Source: Rotaria sp. Silwood1
Lineage: Eukaryota; Rotifera; Eurotatoria; Philodinida; Philodinidae
Length of the DNA: 64,000 bases
Assembly (NCBI GenBank): GCA_905250075.1
Contig: CAJNOP010000083.1
Span: forward strand, 377,092-441,091
Direction: 5' to 3'
In this document: positions 1 to 10,996 of the stretch, piece by piece
Position numbering within the stretch: position 1 is the stretch's first letter
How the letters are laid out: every line of letters starts with the position of its first letter
Made by a program: the position numbers and the translations under genes
Notes under the pieces: generated by a model
What the model saw: only the letters and a program-made list of their open reading frames with translations
The model's database searches: none
Told to the model about the DNA's origin: nothing

Positions 1-1600
1 TTTTGAATGACGGGTTGTGCGAAAGTGAATGTCGGAAAATGATCGAGATATGACCTTGATAAGGTGTTGCCGATGTACAAGTGATATCTTCAACAAACAT
101 CAATCAACTGAGGACATGGTGGTGTTTGCGATCAGGGTTCAATGAGGGCGACATTCTCCCAACAGATCAGTTCGAAATGATGGAACATAATATCATTTGG
201 GGGGGGAGGGGGAAGTAAGGTACCTACTTTTGTCCGCGAGTGTAAATGGTGTGATCAAGTCACCGGCTTGGGTTAGGGCTAACCAATGGAAGCCCTAATC
301 CAAAAGGTACCCATATCAACCCAACCCAACGGGTATCTCCGTCCCACATAGGCCTACTCAGTTTTATGTGTTAAATTCAGATATGACACTTTTGTGGAGT
401 CCAAGGGGATTATTCTATTCGAAAACCATAGAGTATTAGTCAGAAATGGGGCAAACAAGGTCTCAAGGATAAGATTTTGAGCAAAAATGCTTTACTAGAT
501 ATGAATATTCACGTGGAAAACATTGTCACTAGAAAGAGCACATTTAGTTGCACTCTTGGTAAAGAAATCTGGCCATGGCATCTGTAGAAACTCTGATCTC
601 GTAAAGGTGACAAAATATTATGAGAGATAATCAGACCTAATCGGAGCGGCTTTGCCAATTATCGATAGAATGAATCGAATATTCAAGACGTTCTCATAGT
701 TGCCGGTAGAAAAAAGAATTCTGTGTCAAATGAATCTGTTGTCGATTAAATAGAATCGTATTTTAATGAAGTTTCTGGTCAAAAGCTAGTTTTTAATGGT
801 GCTAGGGAATGCTTTCAATCTTTCTTATCTGAATACTTTTGAAAACAAATGAGATATTTGTAATCAGCTCACTTAATACTATTGAATTAGAAAGATTTGT
901 AATAGGACCGCGATAAAAATTTTTTTTTCGACACCTGAAGGGAACCCTGGGTGTGAAAAATTGGGTTGTGATAAAGTAGAAAATAAAATTTTGAAAAATA
1001 GGGAGGGCTCAATGCTGATTCTCAAGATATTAAGCATAGGTTCAGATTATTCCAGGCTCTCGGTCCCTATTTCGACGCAACTTTTGACGTATTAGAATGT
1101 GAGTAATATGTGATAATGAACTAATAAACCAATAATCATTAACTACATGCTTTACTTTATCTTATATTACTTCATTTGACTTTTTCTGTACAGTTAGAGA
1201 TACTTCACTTTACTTTACTTTTCCCAGTAAAGTAGGCTAACTTTACTGAGTAAAGTAAAGATAAAGTGCCATCCCTACATGGGATCTGCATTTTATTTCA
1301 TATACTTCAGCATGAATTTCAAAATTTCATAAAGATATTATTTTAATATTTTTGTTTTTGTGGATTTGCATATAATACGCCTATATAAAGTATAACTCAT
1401 TTTATAGCTAATGTTCTCTTGATTTTGTGAGAGCTGATGCTCTTTTTCTCTTGTATTCCGCTATCTAGTGTAGTTGTTGTTCGGTTTGGATAAAGCTATT
1501 GCTTCAAATCATCTTAACGGCCTAAATATTCCTAGCATGAATCATGAATGACTCCGGCTGCGTCAATCATTCGATGAGAAAATCATTTTATCATAATAAT
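1..1600. other. Gene-free left flank
   Basis: I see no credible coding region here. The first 360 bases are somewhat richer in GC than the rest of the window and may be decayed mobile DNA, but I could not identify ends or a coding relic. A near-palindromic tract lies at 1208-1260 and is listed separately. Confidence 0.5.
1208..1260. repeat. Imperfect palindrome built from CTTTACT/AGTAAAG units
   Basis: The outer arms CTTTACTTTACT (1208-1219) and AGTAAAGTAAAG (1249-1260) are exact reverse complements. An inner AGTAAAGTAG / CTAACTTTACT pair adds a second nested hairpin. It could be the end of a decayed inverted-repeat element or a cruciform-prone site. No gene is attached to it. Confidence 0.6.
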
Positions 1601-1609
1601 TACGTTTTT

Positions 1610-2600
1610 CTACAGGTTTTATTATGTCTCCTTCGAAGAATGATCCACCAGCAATAATTACTTCAATAGAGATGCATTATAATCGCTGTGAGCACAGCAA
1701 TCAGTACAAGTCTAAGGTAGATTCTGTTGACTAAACCAATCACGATATAAAGCTGTTATAGTGTTACTACCTGGAAGAGCATGAATTAGTGTATGCTTGT
1801 TTGCTGTTCGTCCATCATAAATACCAAAGATATAAATAGGAAACCAAGCATATCATAATCAAAATTGATCAAATAATCATCGGAGCATTCAGCGACAGTG
1901 GTGGACTTTTCGCTTCCTTGACATGAAAGTCAGAACCAAGAAGAGCAAGTTCTTCAGCATCCCATCAATATAATCGAACATGATACTTATATTTTACATA
2001 AGTAGATATATTGAAAAGATAAGCAAGAGTAACAGCTAAGCCAAGATTCACCGCACTACTACTACCTACCATGAATACAAAAAATGGGTTTTGGAAGCTT
2101 TCTTCAAATTTACTATTTACCGTTGTTGTTAATGCTTTAAACAGCTCATATAACATCACTATGCCTATCAAGAACAATTGTTTGAATAATATCACTTGTT
2201 AATGCATCAGCACCAAAGTCTAAAAGTAGTTATATTATATATTGATGCAAGTATAGTCTTGTCAGCAAAACTGCAATTGCCTCTTTTGACTAATGCAACT
2301 CAACTATAAGAAGAAGTATTTTGTAGCAAGCCAATCGTCATCAGAAACGTCTATATTAGGAATAACACCTATAAAAACATAGTCAGCGAACTTTGTTGAT
2401 TTTGTATAATTGACCAAATAAAATTCTATCGTTGAAAGACTGGTTGAAAATGTATGACATATAATTACAGCATCGATCGAAGTAAGTAAAATCGGACTAG
2501 AAGCACGAAGAAAATTTCCTAAATAAAAAGAAACCGCTGCAATTTTGAAATTTTTATAAGACGGCAGAGTAATAAATATAGATAAGTGCATTAATAGCTC
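1610..2600 (-). pseudogene. Decayed M28 metallopeptidase copy (PA and catalytic parts)
   Basis: Read on the minus strand, this stretch follows the intact peptidase at 5354-7125. Residues like SFYLGNFL...IGVIPNIDVSDDDW match the PA-domain part of the intact protein. The piece at 1965-2195 (GSSSAVNLGLAVTLAYLF) matches GSGSAANLGLAISLARLF. The bases of the intact gene's intron donor (plus-strand ATTTACCGTT) are recognisable near 2115. Stops and frameshifts break the frame many times, so no protein of normal size can be made. DNA similarity continues to about 1610, where the segment matching the GGLFSGGDD region is seen. It is a tandem duplicate that has lost function. Confidence 0.8.
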
Positions 2601-4119
2601 TATATTTTAATTTATTAGAATCTACCAGTAAATTGGAAATTTTTATTAGTTTGAGAGCATGAGACTTGAAAGTGAAAAATAAAAGTGTACACTATGGAAT
2701 TGCAATTCGAAATTTTCTTTAGTTAAAAACAACAAAAGACGTTGATATTATAAACACACGTTCTCTTTATCGAACTGTTGTTCTTACAGTAAAATATAAG
2801 CTTGATAACGTTTTCATAGTTTTTTTATGTCTGCATGATTAATATTCTGATCGATTGGCGAATCTAATGAACTTCGATCATTACATTCTGACATTGTTGT
2901 CTCGATGGAAAATAGTATTAGTCTGTGACAGGCTTGTCAAACCTTCTGATTTGACCAGAAGATTCCTGATATAAAATCTCCTGATTTCAGGAGCTGATTT
3001 TCAACATTTTGTCCTGATTTCTCCTTATTTTTAGTTTTTTTCATACTTGATTGTTAGCGATATTTTGAACCAATAAAAGAGTTAAAAGGAAAACAGAGAA
3101 CGATCGCAGTATTTAATAGCTATAGTAATGAATAAGAAAATACTTGCTTTTATTTCATTTTTCTCCTAAAAAAAATCATCAATTACATGACCTATTTGTA
3201 TACAAAGTTTTTGTTTTACTGGAGATAGCAGAAAAGTACATGTTATTATCGAGAAAACAAAATCTTGAAAATCAGACAAGAGACCGATAGACAAAATTTT
3301 AAATGACCAGGCAAGATGTCTCTGATCTGGAAAGAATTTTGCATTTCTTGGAAATCACGTCGGATCCTTCTTAGCTCAGAATAGGACAATATCTTGAATA
3401 ACATAGCAAGATTCCTACGTTTCATTTTCATTACTAGTATGGAGTTGCTATAGGTTCATGTGCACTGTTATTTTGTTGTCAAAGTTTGATAGGAATTACA
3501 AACATGAAAAGAATGAATAGATCTATAATACAACAGAAAAAAAAAGTGAAGGCACCAATAAAAACGAAGCAGAAATAATAGCCATTTCGATAAAATGTTC
3601 ATTTAATAGATCATAAAAGGCTTAAGAGAAAAACAATTTCGTTTGTTAAAAGTTAACTTATCTTGTTTTTATAGCATATTAACGGTATGAAACGCTCATT
3701 GCAAAAATGAGCGAAGAAGCACATGTAAGCGATTCATATAGTGATGTAAGAAACAAAGAATGATTGTCGTTTTTTCAACTCTGGTAAGAGTCTTTCTATC
3801 GTTCTATTAATTTATATACATATTTTTGCTTGAACTTCACAATGAAAAAGAATTCTGACTGATAGATCAGAATAAAAAAGAATCTGGAAAGAATGGAGAT
3901 AAGAATATTAACTGGTCAAGTATACATAATAGATATAAATAAAAAAAATGTTTTCATGATTCTTCTATATAGCAACAAACATTACTTGTGATAGAACTCA
4001 AGTGAAAATAATATCATTTGTATTAAATTCTTGATCATCAACTTGATATGAAAGAGATAAAAGTGCTTATGTGAGCGAAAATCCAAATTTTCTACGAGAA
4101 AATCACCTAATGTTCTCTT
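2601..4119. other. Sequence interrupting the broken peptidase copy
   Basis: No coding potential is recognisable. It sits where the intact gene has only about 300 bases between its anchor and its PA domain, so most of it is likely inserted or rearranged DNA. A perfect short hairpin, CTCCTGA-TT-TCAGGAG, lies at 2978-2993. Confidence 0.4.
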
Positions 4120-4425
4120 AACTTCAAATAGAAAACCTCCTGATTTCCGAAATCTCAATTTGGCAAGTCTGGTATGTAGCCAAACTTGCATTGAGTGATC
4201 GTTGGTTTGTTGTGATTGGATTAGAGATTGTGATGGATGGATCTGTTGCAAAGGTTGTTCTTATAGTCGGTCCTATTATTGTCTTGATGGTATCATCTTG
4301 AATTTCATTGAATCGATTATTGACTTTGGCCAGAGTAGCTATAGTCAGACTAAATGTAACAGTTAGAAGAAATGCTCCAATCATAACAACAGGCACTCAA
4401 ATTTTCATCCATTTAAGAATTTTAT
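4120..4425 (-). pseudogene. Relic of an M28 peptidase N-terminal membrane anchor
   Basis: A minus-strand reading gives a membrane segment followed by TIATLAKVNNRFNE, which resembles the anchor of the intact neighbour (ALAIATLVKVNNGSNN). An in-frame TGA lies just before the hydrophobic stretch, right after a W-M-K-I that matches the S-M-K-L of the intact gene. It is probably the 5' end of the same broken copy as 1610-2600, separated from it by about 1.5 kb of unrelated sequence. The anchor also resembles the small membrane proteins at 13.9-25.6 kb, so it could instead be a relic of that family. Confidence 0.55.
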
Positions 4426-5353
4426 ATGCATTGACATTGTTCTCCATATATATTGATTCAGTAGAACAAAAGGAAATAAAAATAATGAATGGTGATGGCG
4501 ATGTTGGTATTTATAAAGTATGATGAGAAAAAATAGAATTGCTGAAAATATTTCATTTATCTGACTTTGAGTAATAGATATTGAGTAATAACTGTAAAAC
4601 AAGATTTTTAATAAGATGTCTTGTCACGTTATATTTATTATCATGACAAACAATTTTATATCAAATCATTGAGTGTAATATATGTCACGATAAAAAATAA
4701 AAATGATGTTGAGATATGTTACTATGTAATTTAAGTTCTAAAAATTTTTTGCTATGTCATCATGATATTGATACGTGACTCTGTAAGCGTATTCAAGTGC
4801 ACGAAAGTGATTGCTTGACAAATATTTATTGTTTTTTTTTTGTTTTGCATTATTGTATGATGGAGTAATCATTTCACGAATACGTAGGAGATATAATCAA
4901 GAGTTCTATTTAATTTTCTGTATATCATCAGAACAATAGAACGATGTGTAGTAACATTCTAAGACCTAGCTAATATAATCAATTATTGATAATTAATCAT
5001 GATCAATCAATAATATGTATGAGTTCAGATGAAACCTTAATGAACTAAGATATTAACAACGAAATAAAATTGATACAAAACCAATAATATCAGTTTTAGT
5101 TATTCGTCAGCATTGACTTCTTCTATGTATGAATAAAAAAATGAAATTCTGTGCCTATCTAAAATATTTGGATAATAAAGAGTTTTTATTTCATTGAAAT
5201 CTTCTCCACAATATAATGTATTTTCATATAGAATCGATAGAATGATGAAAACTTGGTATGTATGACATCAAAAAAAGAATTTATTGATAAAATTTATTAG
5301 ACGCATATTAAAATCACTTATAACTATTACAAGAAAGATATGTAACAAAGATT
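4426..5353. other. Spacer between the peptidase and its relic
   Basis: About 0.9 kb of AT-rich sequence without a gene. It holds the 3' flank of the intact peptidase. I see nothing else that I can name. Confidence 0.5.
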
Positions 5354-7125
5354 TCATAAATAAGGCATACGAAAATATTCATTTATAGAGTTATACTTTC
5401 GTTGTAATAATTGGTTTTTTAAACCCGATGGTCTACCATCAGGATAAAGCCATCCTTTTAAATCATCTTGTCGAGCTAAATATTCTAAAACATAAGCAGC
5501 TGCTTGTACCATTTTTTCAAATGCAAATACATTGATATTTTGGATTGAATCACAAGCTTGATGATAACAGGGATCATGAATAGCACCGGCAATACCACCC
5601 ATACCTTGACCAAGCATTTCATCATAGTAATTACGTTGTTCTGCTGATTTTATATCGTCTCCTCCGGAAAATAAACCACCAGCGACTATTCCTTCAGCTA
5701 AAAATGGACCATAATCACTTCGACCACTAAAATCCGTATAAGTCCATGGTAACTTCTGTTGAGTAAACCATTGTTGATATAAAGCTGTAATTTTGTTACT
5801 ACCTGGCAGAGCATGAGTTGGTGTGTCATTGTTTGCTGATCGTCCATCATAAATACCAAAGATATAATTCGGTGAACCAAGCATATCATAATTAAGATTG
5901 ATCAAGTAATCATTGAGACGTTCACCAGCAGTAGTATTAATTTTGGCTTCCTTAACATGATGATCGGCACCAAGTAGACCAATTTCTTCAGCACCCCACC
6001 AACAAAATCGAACTCGATATTTATATTTTTCGTAAGTAGATGTTTGAAAAAGACGAGCAAGGCTAATAGCTAAACCAAGATTAGCTGCACTACCACTACC
6101 TAAAATGAGTATAAAATAGATATTAGAAGCTTTCTTCAAATATATTATTTACCGTTATCGTTAATGCCTGGACCAGCAGGTACACCATCACTATGACTAC
6201 CAATAATAATTGTTTGAGTAACATCACCTGTTGGTGTATCAGCACAGATATTTCCTATAGGTGATAATGGTAAGTCTTCTACTTGAATAACAAGTTGAAC
6301 ACCTGCATTGTTTGATGGATCTTGAGCAGCATTAGCAAGTTCTTGACCAACACTAGATGAGAGAAATAGAGCAGGTAATTTGTTTTGTTGACCAAGACCA
6401 ATAGAAATAGGTGACACACGATCAGGTGTTGCACCATCATTGTAGATCAAAATAGCAGACACATTATATTTAGCAGCCAAAATACCCTTGTCTTCAAATG
6501 CACAAATTCCTCTTTTGACTAATGCTACTCTTCCAGCTGGTGATGGATTAACACTTTGCCAGTCATTATCTAAGCAACCAACATTGGGAATAGCAGTAAG
6601 AGGAATAAAATCAGGAAAATTCGCCCCTATCGAAAATTGAACATGATAGAAGTCGGCAGCAGTTAGATTAGTTGAATATTTGTAACTTTTGGTGACACCA
6701 TTAATTGATGAAATTAAAGTTGGGATGCCATCAAGAGCAAACTGCCGTATAGGAAAGAATTGTGTGGATACCTTATAGTTAGTATTGACGTTCAGTGTTT
6801 TTATAATATAATCAAGTGTTTGATTAAAACCAATTGTGGTAACAGCTCGATTTCCATTGTTAGCAGTAGCTATGCGTTGTAATTCTTTGAGATGGTTCAT
6901 TACATCATCAATGCGAATTGATTCGGCTAAAACTGAATCAAGTGAATTCGATGTAGACGTTGATCTATTATTTGATCCGTTGTTAACCTTGACTAACGTA
7001 GCTATTGCAAGAGCAAGAATAGCAATTGTAATTAGTATTCCGATTCCCATACCACCTATGACTAATTTCATACTTCTATTGTTACTATTGTTATTGGTGC
7101 TGATCATTTCGTCGGGACGCGGCAT
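5354..7125 (-). CDS. M28 family zinc aminopeptidase with PA domain, membrane-anchored
   Basis: Two exons, 7125-6153 and 6099-5354, are joined across a 53-bp GT..AG intron and give 572 residues. A hydrophobic segment at about residues 20-45 follows a short polar N-terminus, so the protein is probably a type II membrane or secreted ectopeptidase. A PA (protease-associated) domain lies at about 120-290. The peptidase domain follows with the metal ligands expected of M28: H311 and D323 (SHSDG...INDNGSGSAAN), the E362-E363 pair (WWGAEEIG), D396 (NYDMLGS) and H504 (DPCYHQACD). The architecture matches aminopeptidase Y/LAP-like enzymes that release N-terminal residues from peptides. All key residues are present, so it should be active; the exact substrate cannot be told. 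A broken duplicate lies just downstream. The start is the only ATG ahead of the anchor. Confidence 0.9.
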
Positions 7126-10100
7126 TTTGAGCTACTGTTTTTTTAAGCTTTGCACGGTTAACAACAGAAGAAGAATGTCAAATAAATATAGCTATAAATG
7201 CTTATTATTTATTGGCAAAGATAAAGGAGATACGAAAAAAGTATTGATACCCAATACGAATGATACTTCATCTTTGTTTTATTTTATTCGAACAGTAAAA
7301 TGAAATAAAAAATAAAATAAAATAAACTCAAGAGATTTAGATTTTTATGATTGATGTAAGTAAAGCGAAAAATCTTACATCTACAGTCTTTTCTCGATTG
7401 ATAGATCTGTAATACCTGTTATAAAATAATAACAATAGAAGAATGTTTTGATACACTGAATTTATTACTATTGCCAAGATTTAAGTCATAAAACGATTTG
7501 AGTTATTGAGAAAATAAGAATGGAAAAAATCTACGAAATATTTATTCAACATCTACTATAGGTTGGTATATGATCGAAAATACGAATAAAAAAAATACAT
7601 TCCTAGATATATGTAGATTCGCCTAGAATCTTTCTTAATACACAGAGAGTAACAGTACTATTTCTATATTCATGTCACACGCATTTTATAGAAGTAAAAT
7701 ATTCTTTTACATGAAATTTGAAAAATTATCATAGTGAAATAATCATTCCTAATTTCGATATCATACAATATTTTCATATAACGTAATTTGAACATATATA
7801 TTATTAAAAATTTTATTATGAGTTTTCTTAAAACAATTATAATTTGTTGAAGCAATACAAGATAAAAAAACAAACAGCACACGAGTAGTGTTGCAGTCAA
7901 GAATATTTGTTGATCAAATAGAATTTTAATTGTTTTATTGCAACAAAAATCAATATTAATACTTAGATTTTATTAATGGGTGTAAGTCTTTATACACAAT
8001 AACTGCAGACCCACACCCATTTTTGTTAATATTAATATGTAATTGAATAGTTGTGTTTATTGCTATGTGACAGGTTTCTGGATAGTGTATGAAAGCAACA
8101 GACTGTGTAAAGCATTTTCTCATCCGAGATGAACTTCGATAGGTGTTAAACGATTAGGTGAAATGTCCACTATTATCTCATACCATCGTCACAACGCTGA
8201 CGACCAAATAATATTTACAACAAAAGAAAAATTAACGGAAAGTATAATCTATAAGAAAAGCATAAATTCATTTAATGAAACTGATAATATGATTATCATA
8301 CAAAATGTTTGATCAAGATTATCTCATGATTGAAGTTTTACGTTTCAGTGAAGAAAACAATGATTAATTGATAGTTGTTTGCTCTGACATATTTATGAAT
8401 TATTTCTAAGAATTGAGAATGATATATTTTTGTTTCTCTAAATAAAAAACTCTGAATTTATCGTTATGCATACTTTCAAATTTTCTTACAAACTCAAGTA
8501 CTGTTCTTCATTAAATTTTTACTTCGTCTATTATTTGATAGTATGACATTAAAAAATTTAAATAGATACTTCCAAAAAGATTTATGGTATATATTCAAGT
8601 TAACCTAACCTACAAAAGAACATGAGACAGAGTCTGATGAATAATGAATTATATTTAGACAAATATACATTTTATAAATGTACTTATGAAAATTCAAGCT
8701 TCACATTTCTCAAAGTAGCATATTTTAACTATTATGTAACGGATGATGCAAGATATTTGCATTAGTTTTGTTTTCAAAATAGCATGACAACAAATCTTCA
8801 TGTAGATTTAAGTGTTTTCTCATTAGACAGAGCAGATTTTTTTAATGTTTCCGGAATTCCGAAGAAAATTTTCATTCACTAAGAATATTGGTCTTACTTT
8901 TCCGTGTTTTATCAAACTTTTTAGTGCTATGATAGGGCATTGTAAACAAGTTAAAGTAAAATTCTCAAGTGACCGATTGAGTTTGACATCAATTTTTATT
9001 CTAATGCATTTTGCTAATGACATGTGTTCTTAATTAGCACGTGATTTCGAAAAATAAGATTCTTTTTTTCGCAGTCAAAGTTGAGTGAGCTTCGTACAAA
9101 AGCATATTATACAAAGTAAACTTCGACAGTTTTTCCGTCCGACTCTCCTTAAAAGTGTTAATTTGAATCTAAGTATTCTACCATAATGTTTAGACATATT
9201 TAGAGAACCGAACATAGAGTCGATTCAGAGTCAACTAAATTTTTTTGATAGTAGGTTTTGTTCTGTAATATTTGTTATAAAAGATGATGCATTTTGAAGG
9301 TTCGAATATGAAACAAAGTTAAAGTTAAATTCAATTCCGACTTTTTTGAATGTCTATAGATCTTGATAAGACATCCTTGAAACCTGCGAAATACATTAGT
9401 TTGTACAGTAACTATTAAAGAACAAAACCTACTATTTAAAAAACGTTAATATATTAAAATGAAATTTCTGGCAAAAAAATTAGATGGTTTCGAACCGATT
9501 CCGAAATTGACTCTTGACAATATCCTACATATTTAGGATTCTGTGCAAAATTTCAGCTTGTCAATTCTTATGCATCGTTACATTTATTCATTGCTTTCAT
9601 AAATTTAAACCGAACAATTATAGTATTATTGATTGTTTAGCGATTGATCAAATTGTTCATAACTATCGAAACTGATGCAAAGCTTGTGTTTGATGAACAA
9701 CAACAGGTGCATATTCAATTTTATCATCAGTCATTCAATTGATCTCGTCATGTATTCGATATTATTACGAGTGATGTATCATGGTTCTATCATTATGGTT
9801 CGAAAAAAAAAAGAAGAACAATTACAAATTGATCTGCTGTACTTTTCTTAATATATGAGAACTGATGATATTAGCATTGTTGAAGGTTGAAGTCATTCTA
9901 AATTCAAGTATTTTTCGTCATTTAAAATCTCGACTCACGTCAGTCCACAGCTAAAACCATTATATACTTGATCAATGTTCCTCGACACGTAACCTTTATT
10001 ACATAATCGTATAATTCATTCTTTGTATCAATGTGGAATCTGATTTAAAATAAAATGTAAAAGAAGTTATGAACAGAAAACGACTCCCGGAATGGATTTA

Positions 10101-10239
10101 TGAAGTCAAACAGTATATTAATAATAATCATTGTTTTCAACACAATCATACTGTATACTTAGATCATTATGGCAAATATTATTTTTTATTTTGTGATCAA
10201 ATGACCACACATCCAATTAAATTTTTATTTGACAAAATG
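7126..10239. other. Gene-free AT-rich spacer
   Basis: No reading frame here is convincing. Two structures stand out: a telomere-like hairpin at 7978-8018 (listed separately) and a short inverted repeat whose arms share TAGTAGGTTTTGTTCT, near 9250-9267 and 9416-9434. These may be the remains of a small foldback element of about 300 bp. Confidence 0.45.
7978..8018. repeat. Telomere-like hairpin
   Basis: The G-rich arm GGGTGTAAGTCT (7978-7989) pairs with the C-rich arm AGACCCACACCC (8007-8018) across a spacer of about 17 bases. The C-rich arm is TGTGGG-type repeat. It belongs to a set of similar hairpins found again between 52 and 58 kb. Confidence 0.6.
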
Positions 10240-10246
10240 TATATAA
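10240..10246 (+). promoter_or_regulatory. Probable TATA box of the Ly6-like gene
   Basis: TATATAA lies about 165 bases before the start codon at 10411. The same neighbourhood (GACAAAT...TGTATATAAA) recurs ahead of the relic near 21.9 kb and, more decayed, near 18.3 kb. The promoter was therefore copied with the gene. Confidence 0.5.
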
Positions 10247-10410
10247 ATTGAATCTTAAGTAGATGATTAAAATTCATTTTTGTCAATAGTAAAGAAGAAA
10301 CAAAGAAATAAAGAAATAAATGAACACTCGTCCTTCAGCAAATAAATCAATGTACAATTTTCTTTCTTGTGTATCTCTATTGATTTTAATTTATAGTTCA
10401 TTCATAATAG

Positions 10411-10996
10411 ATGGCAAGTAAATGGTTTGTCGTAATATCATTGTATTTTTATTTGATTTTTTATCGAATTCATTCTCGTGAATCTTCACTACAATGTTGG
10501 CGATGTGAAGTTACAATTCAATCATCTAAACAAGCTGAAGTCTTTCTTGATGGTAGGTATTGATATTCTCATTGATCTTTATATTTATATTAAACTATCT
10601 TAAGATTGTGAAGCACATTTTGATTTTACACAACATACAAGAGAAGATTGTAATGGTAAATGTTGGAAATCAGTTGATTTAATTGATATACGACAACAAT
10701 TTGAAAATAGAACTCATGATCAATCATTAATAAAATATAAAAATCGATCAAAATTAAAATCAAGTCGTCGATGTTTTTCAGTTGATGAACTTATACGAGC
10801 TGCTGAATTAGGTATTAATACATCAGATGGTTGTCGGCAAGTGAAAAAAGATGATCAAAAAATGAAAGAAATTTGTTTTTGTTCAGATCAAGATATGTGT
10901 AATAATGCATGTAAATCAAAAATGAATTTTTTTTTGTTTCCATTCAATCTTTTATTTTTCTTGTATATGTCAAAAAAATTATATGACAACTATTAA
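10411..10996 (+). CDS. Ly6/three-finger-like GPI-type surface protein
   Basis: Two exons (10411-10552 and 10605-10996) with a 52-bp intron give 177 residues. The N-terminus MASKWFVVISLYFYLIFYR is a signal peptide. The mature part opens with LQCWRCEV, has cysteines in DDCEAHFDF, DCNGKCWKS, RRCFSVDEL, DGCRQV and CFCSDQDMCNNAC, and ends in a hydrophobic tail (FFLFPFNLLFFLYM) suited to GPI anchoring. The LxCxxC start and the CN near the C-terminus fit the Ly6/uPAR/quiver type fold. The CWRC and CFCSDQDMCN motifs are close to the form seen in invertebrate quiver/sleepless-like proteins. The ligand is unknown. Three decayed copies lie downstream in the array. Splicing keeps the frame exactly (534 coding bases). 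A slightly earlier ATG at about 10320 opens a separate short frame and is less likely. Confidence 0.8.

Noticed and set aside
10069-10251. 60-codon frame ahead of the Ly6-like gene
   Set aside because: It overlaps the copied promoter block, including the TATA box, and the matching DNA in units C and D has no open frame.
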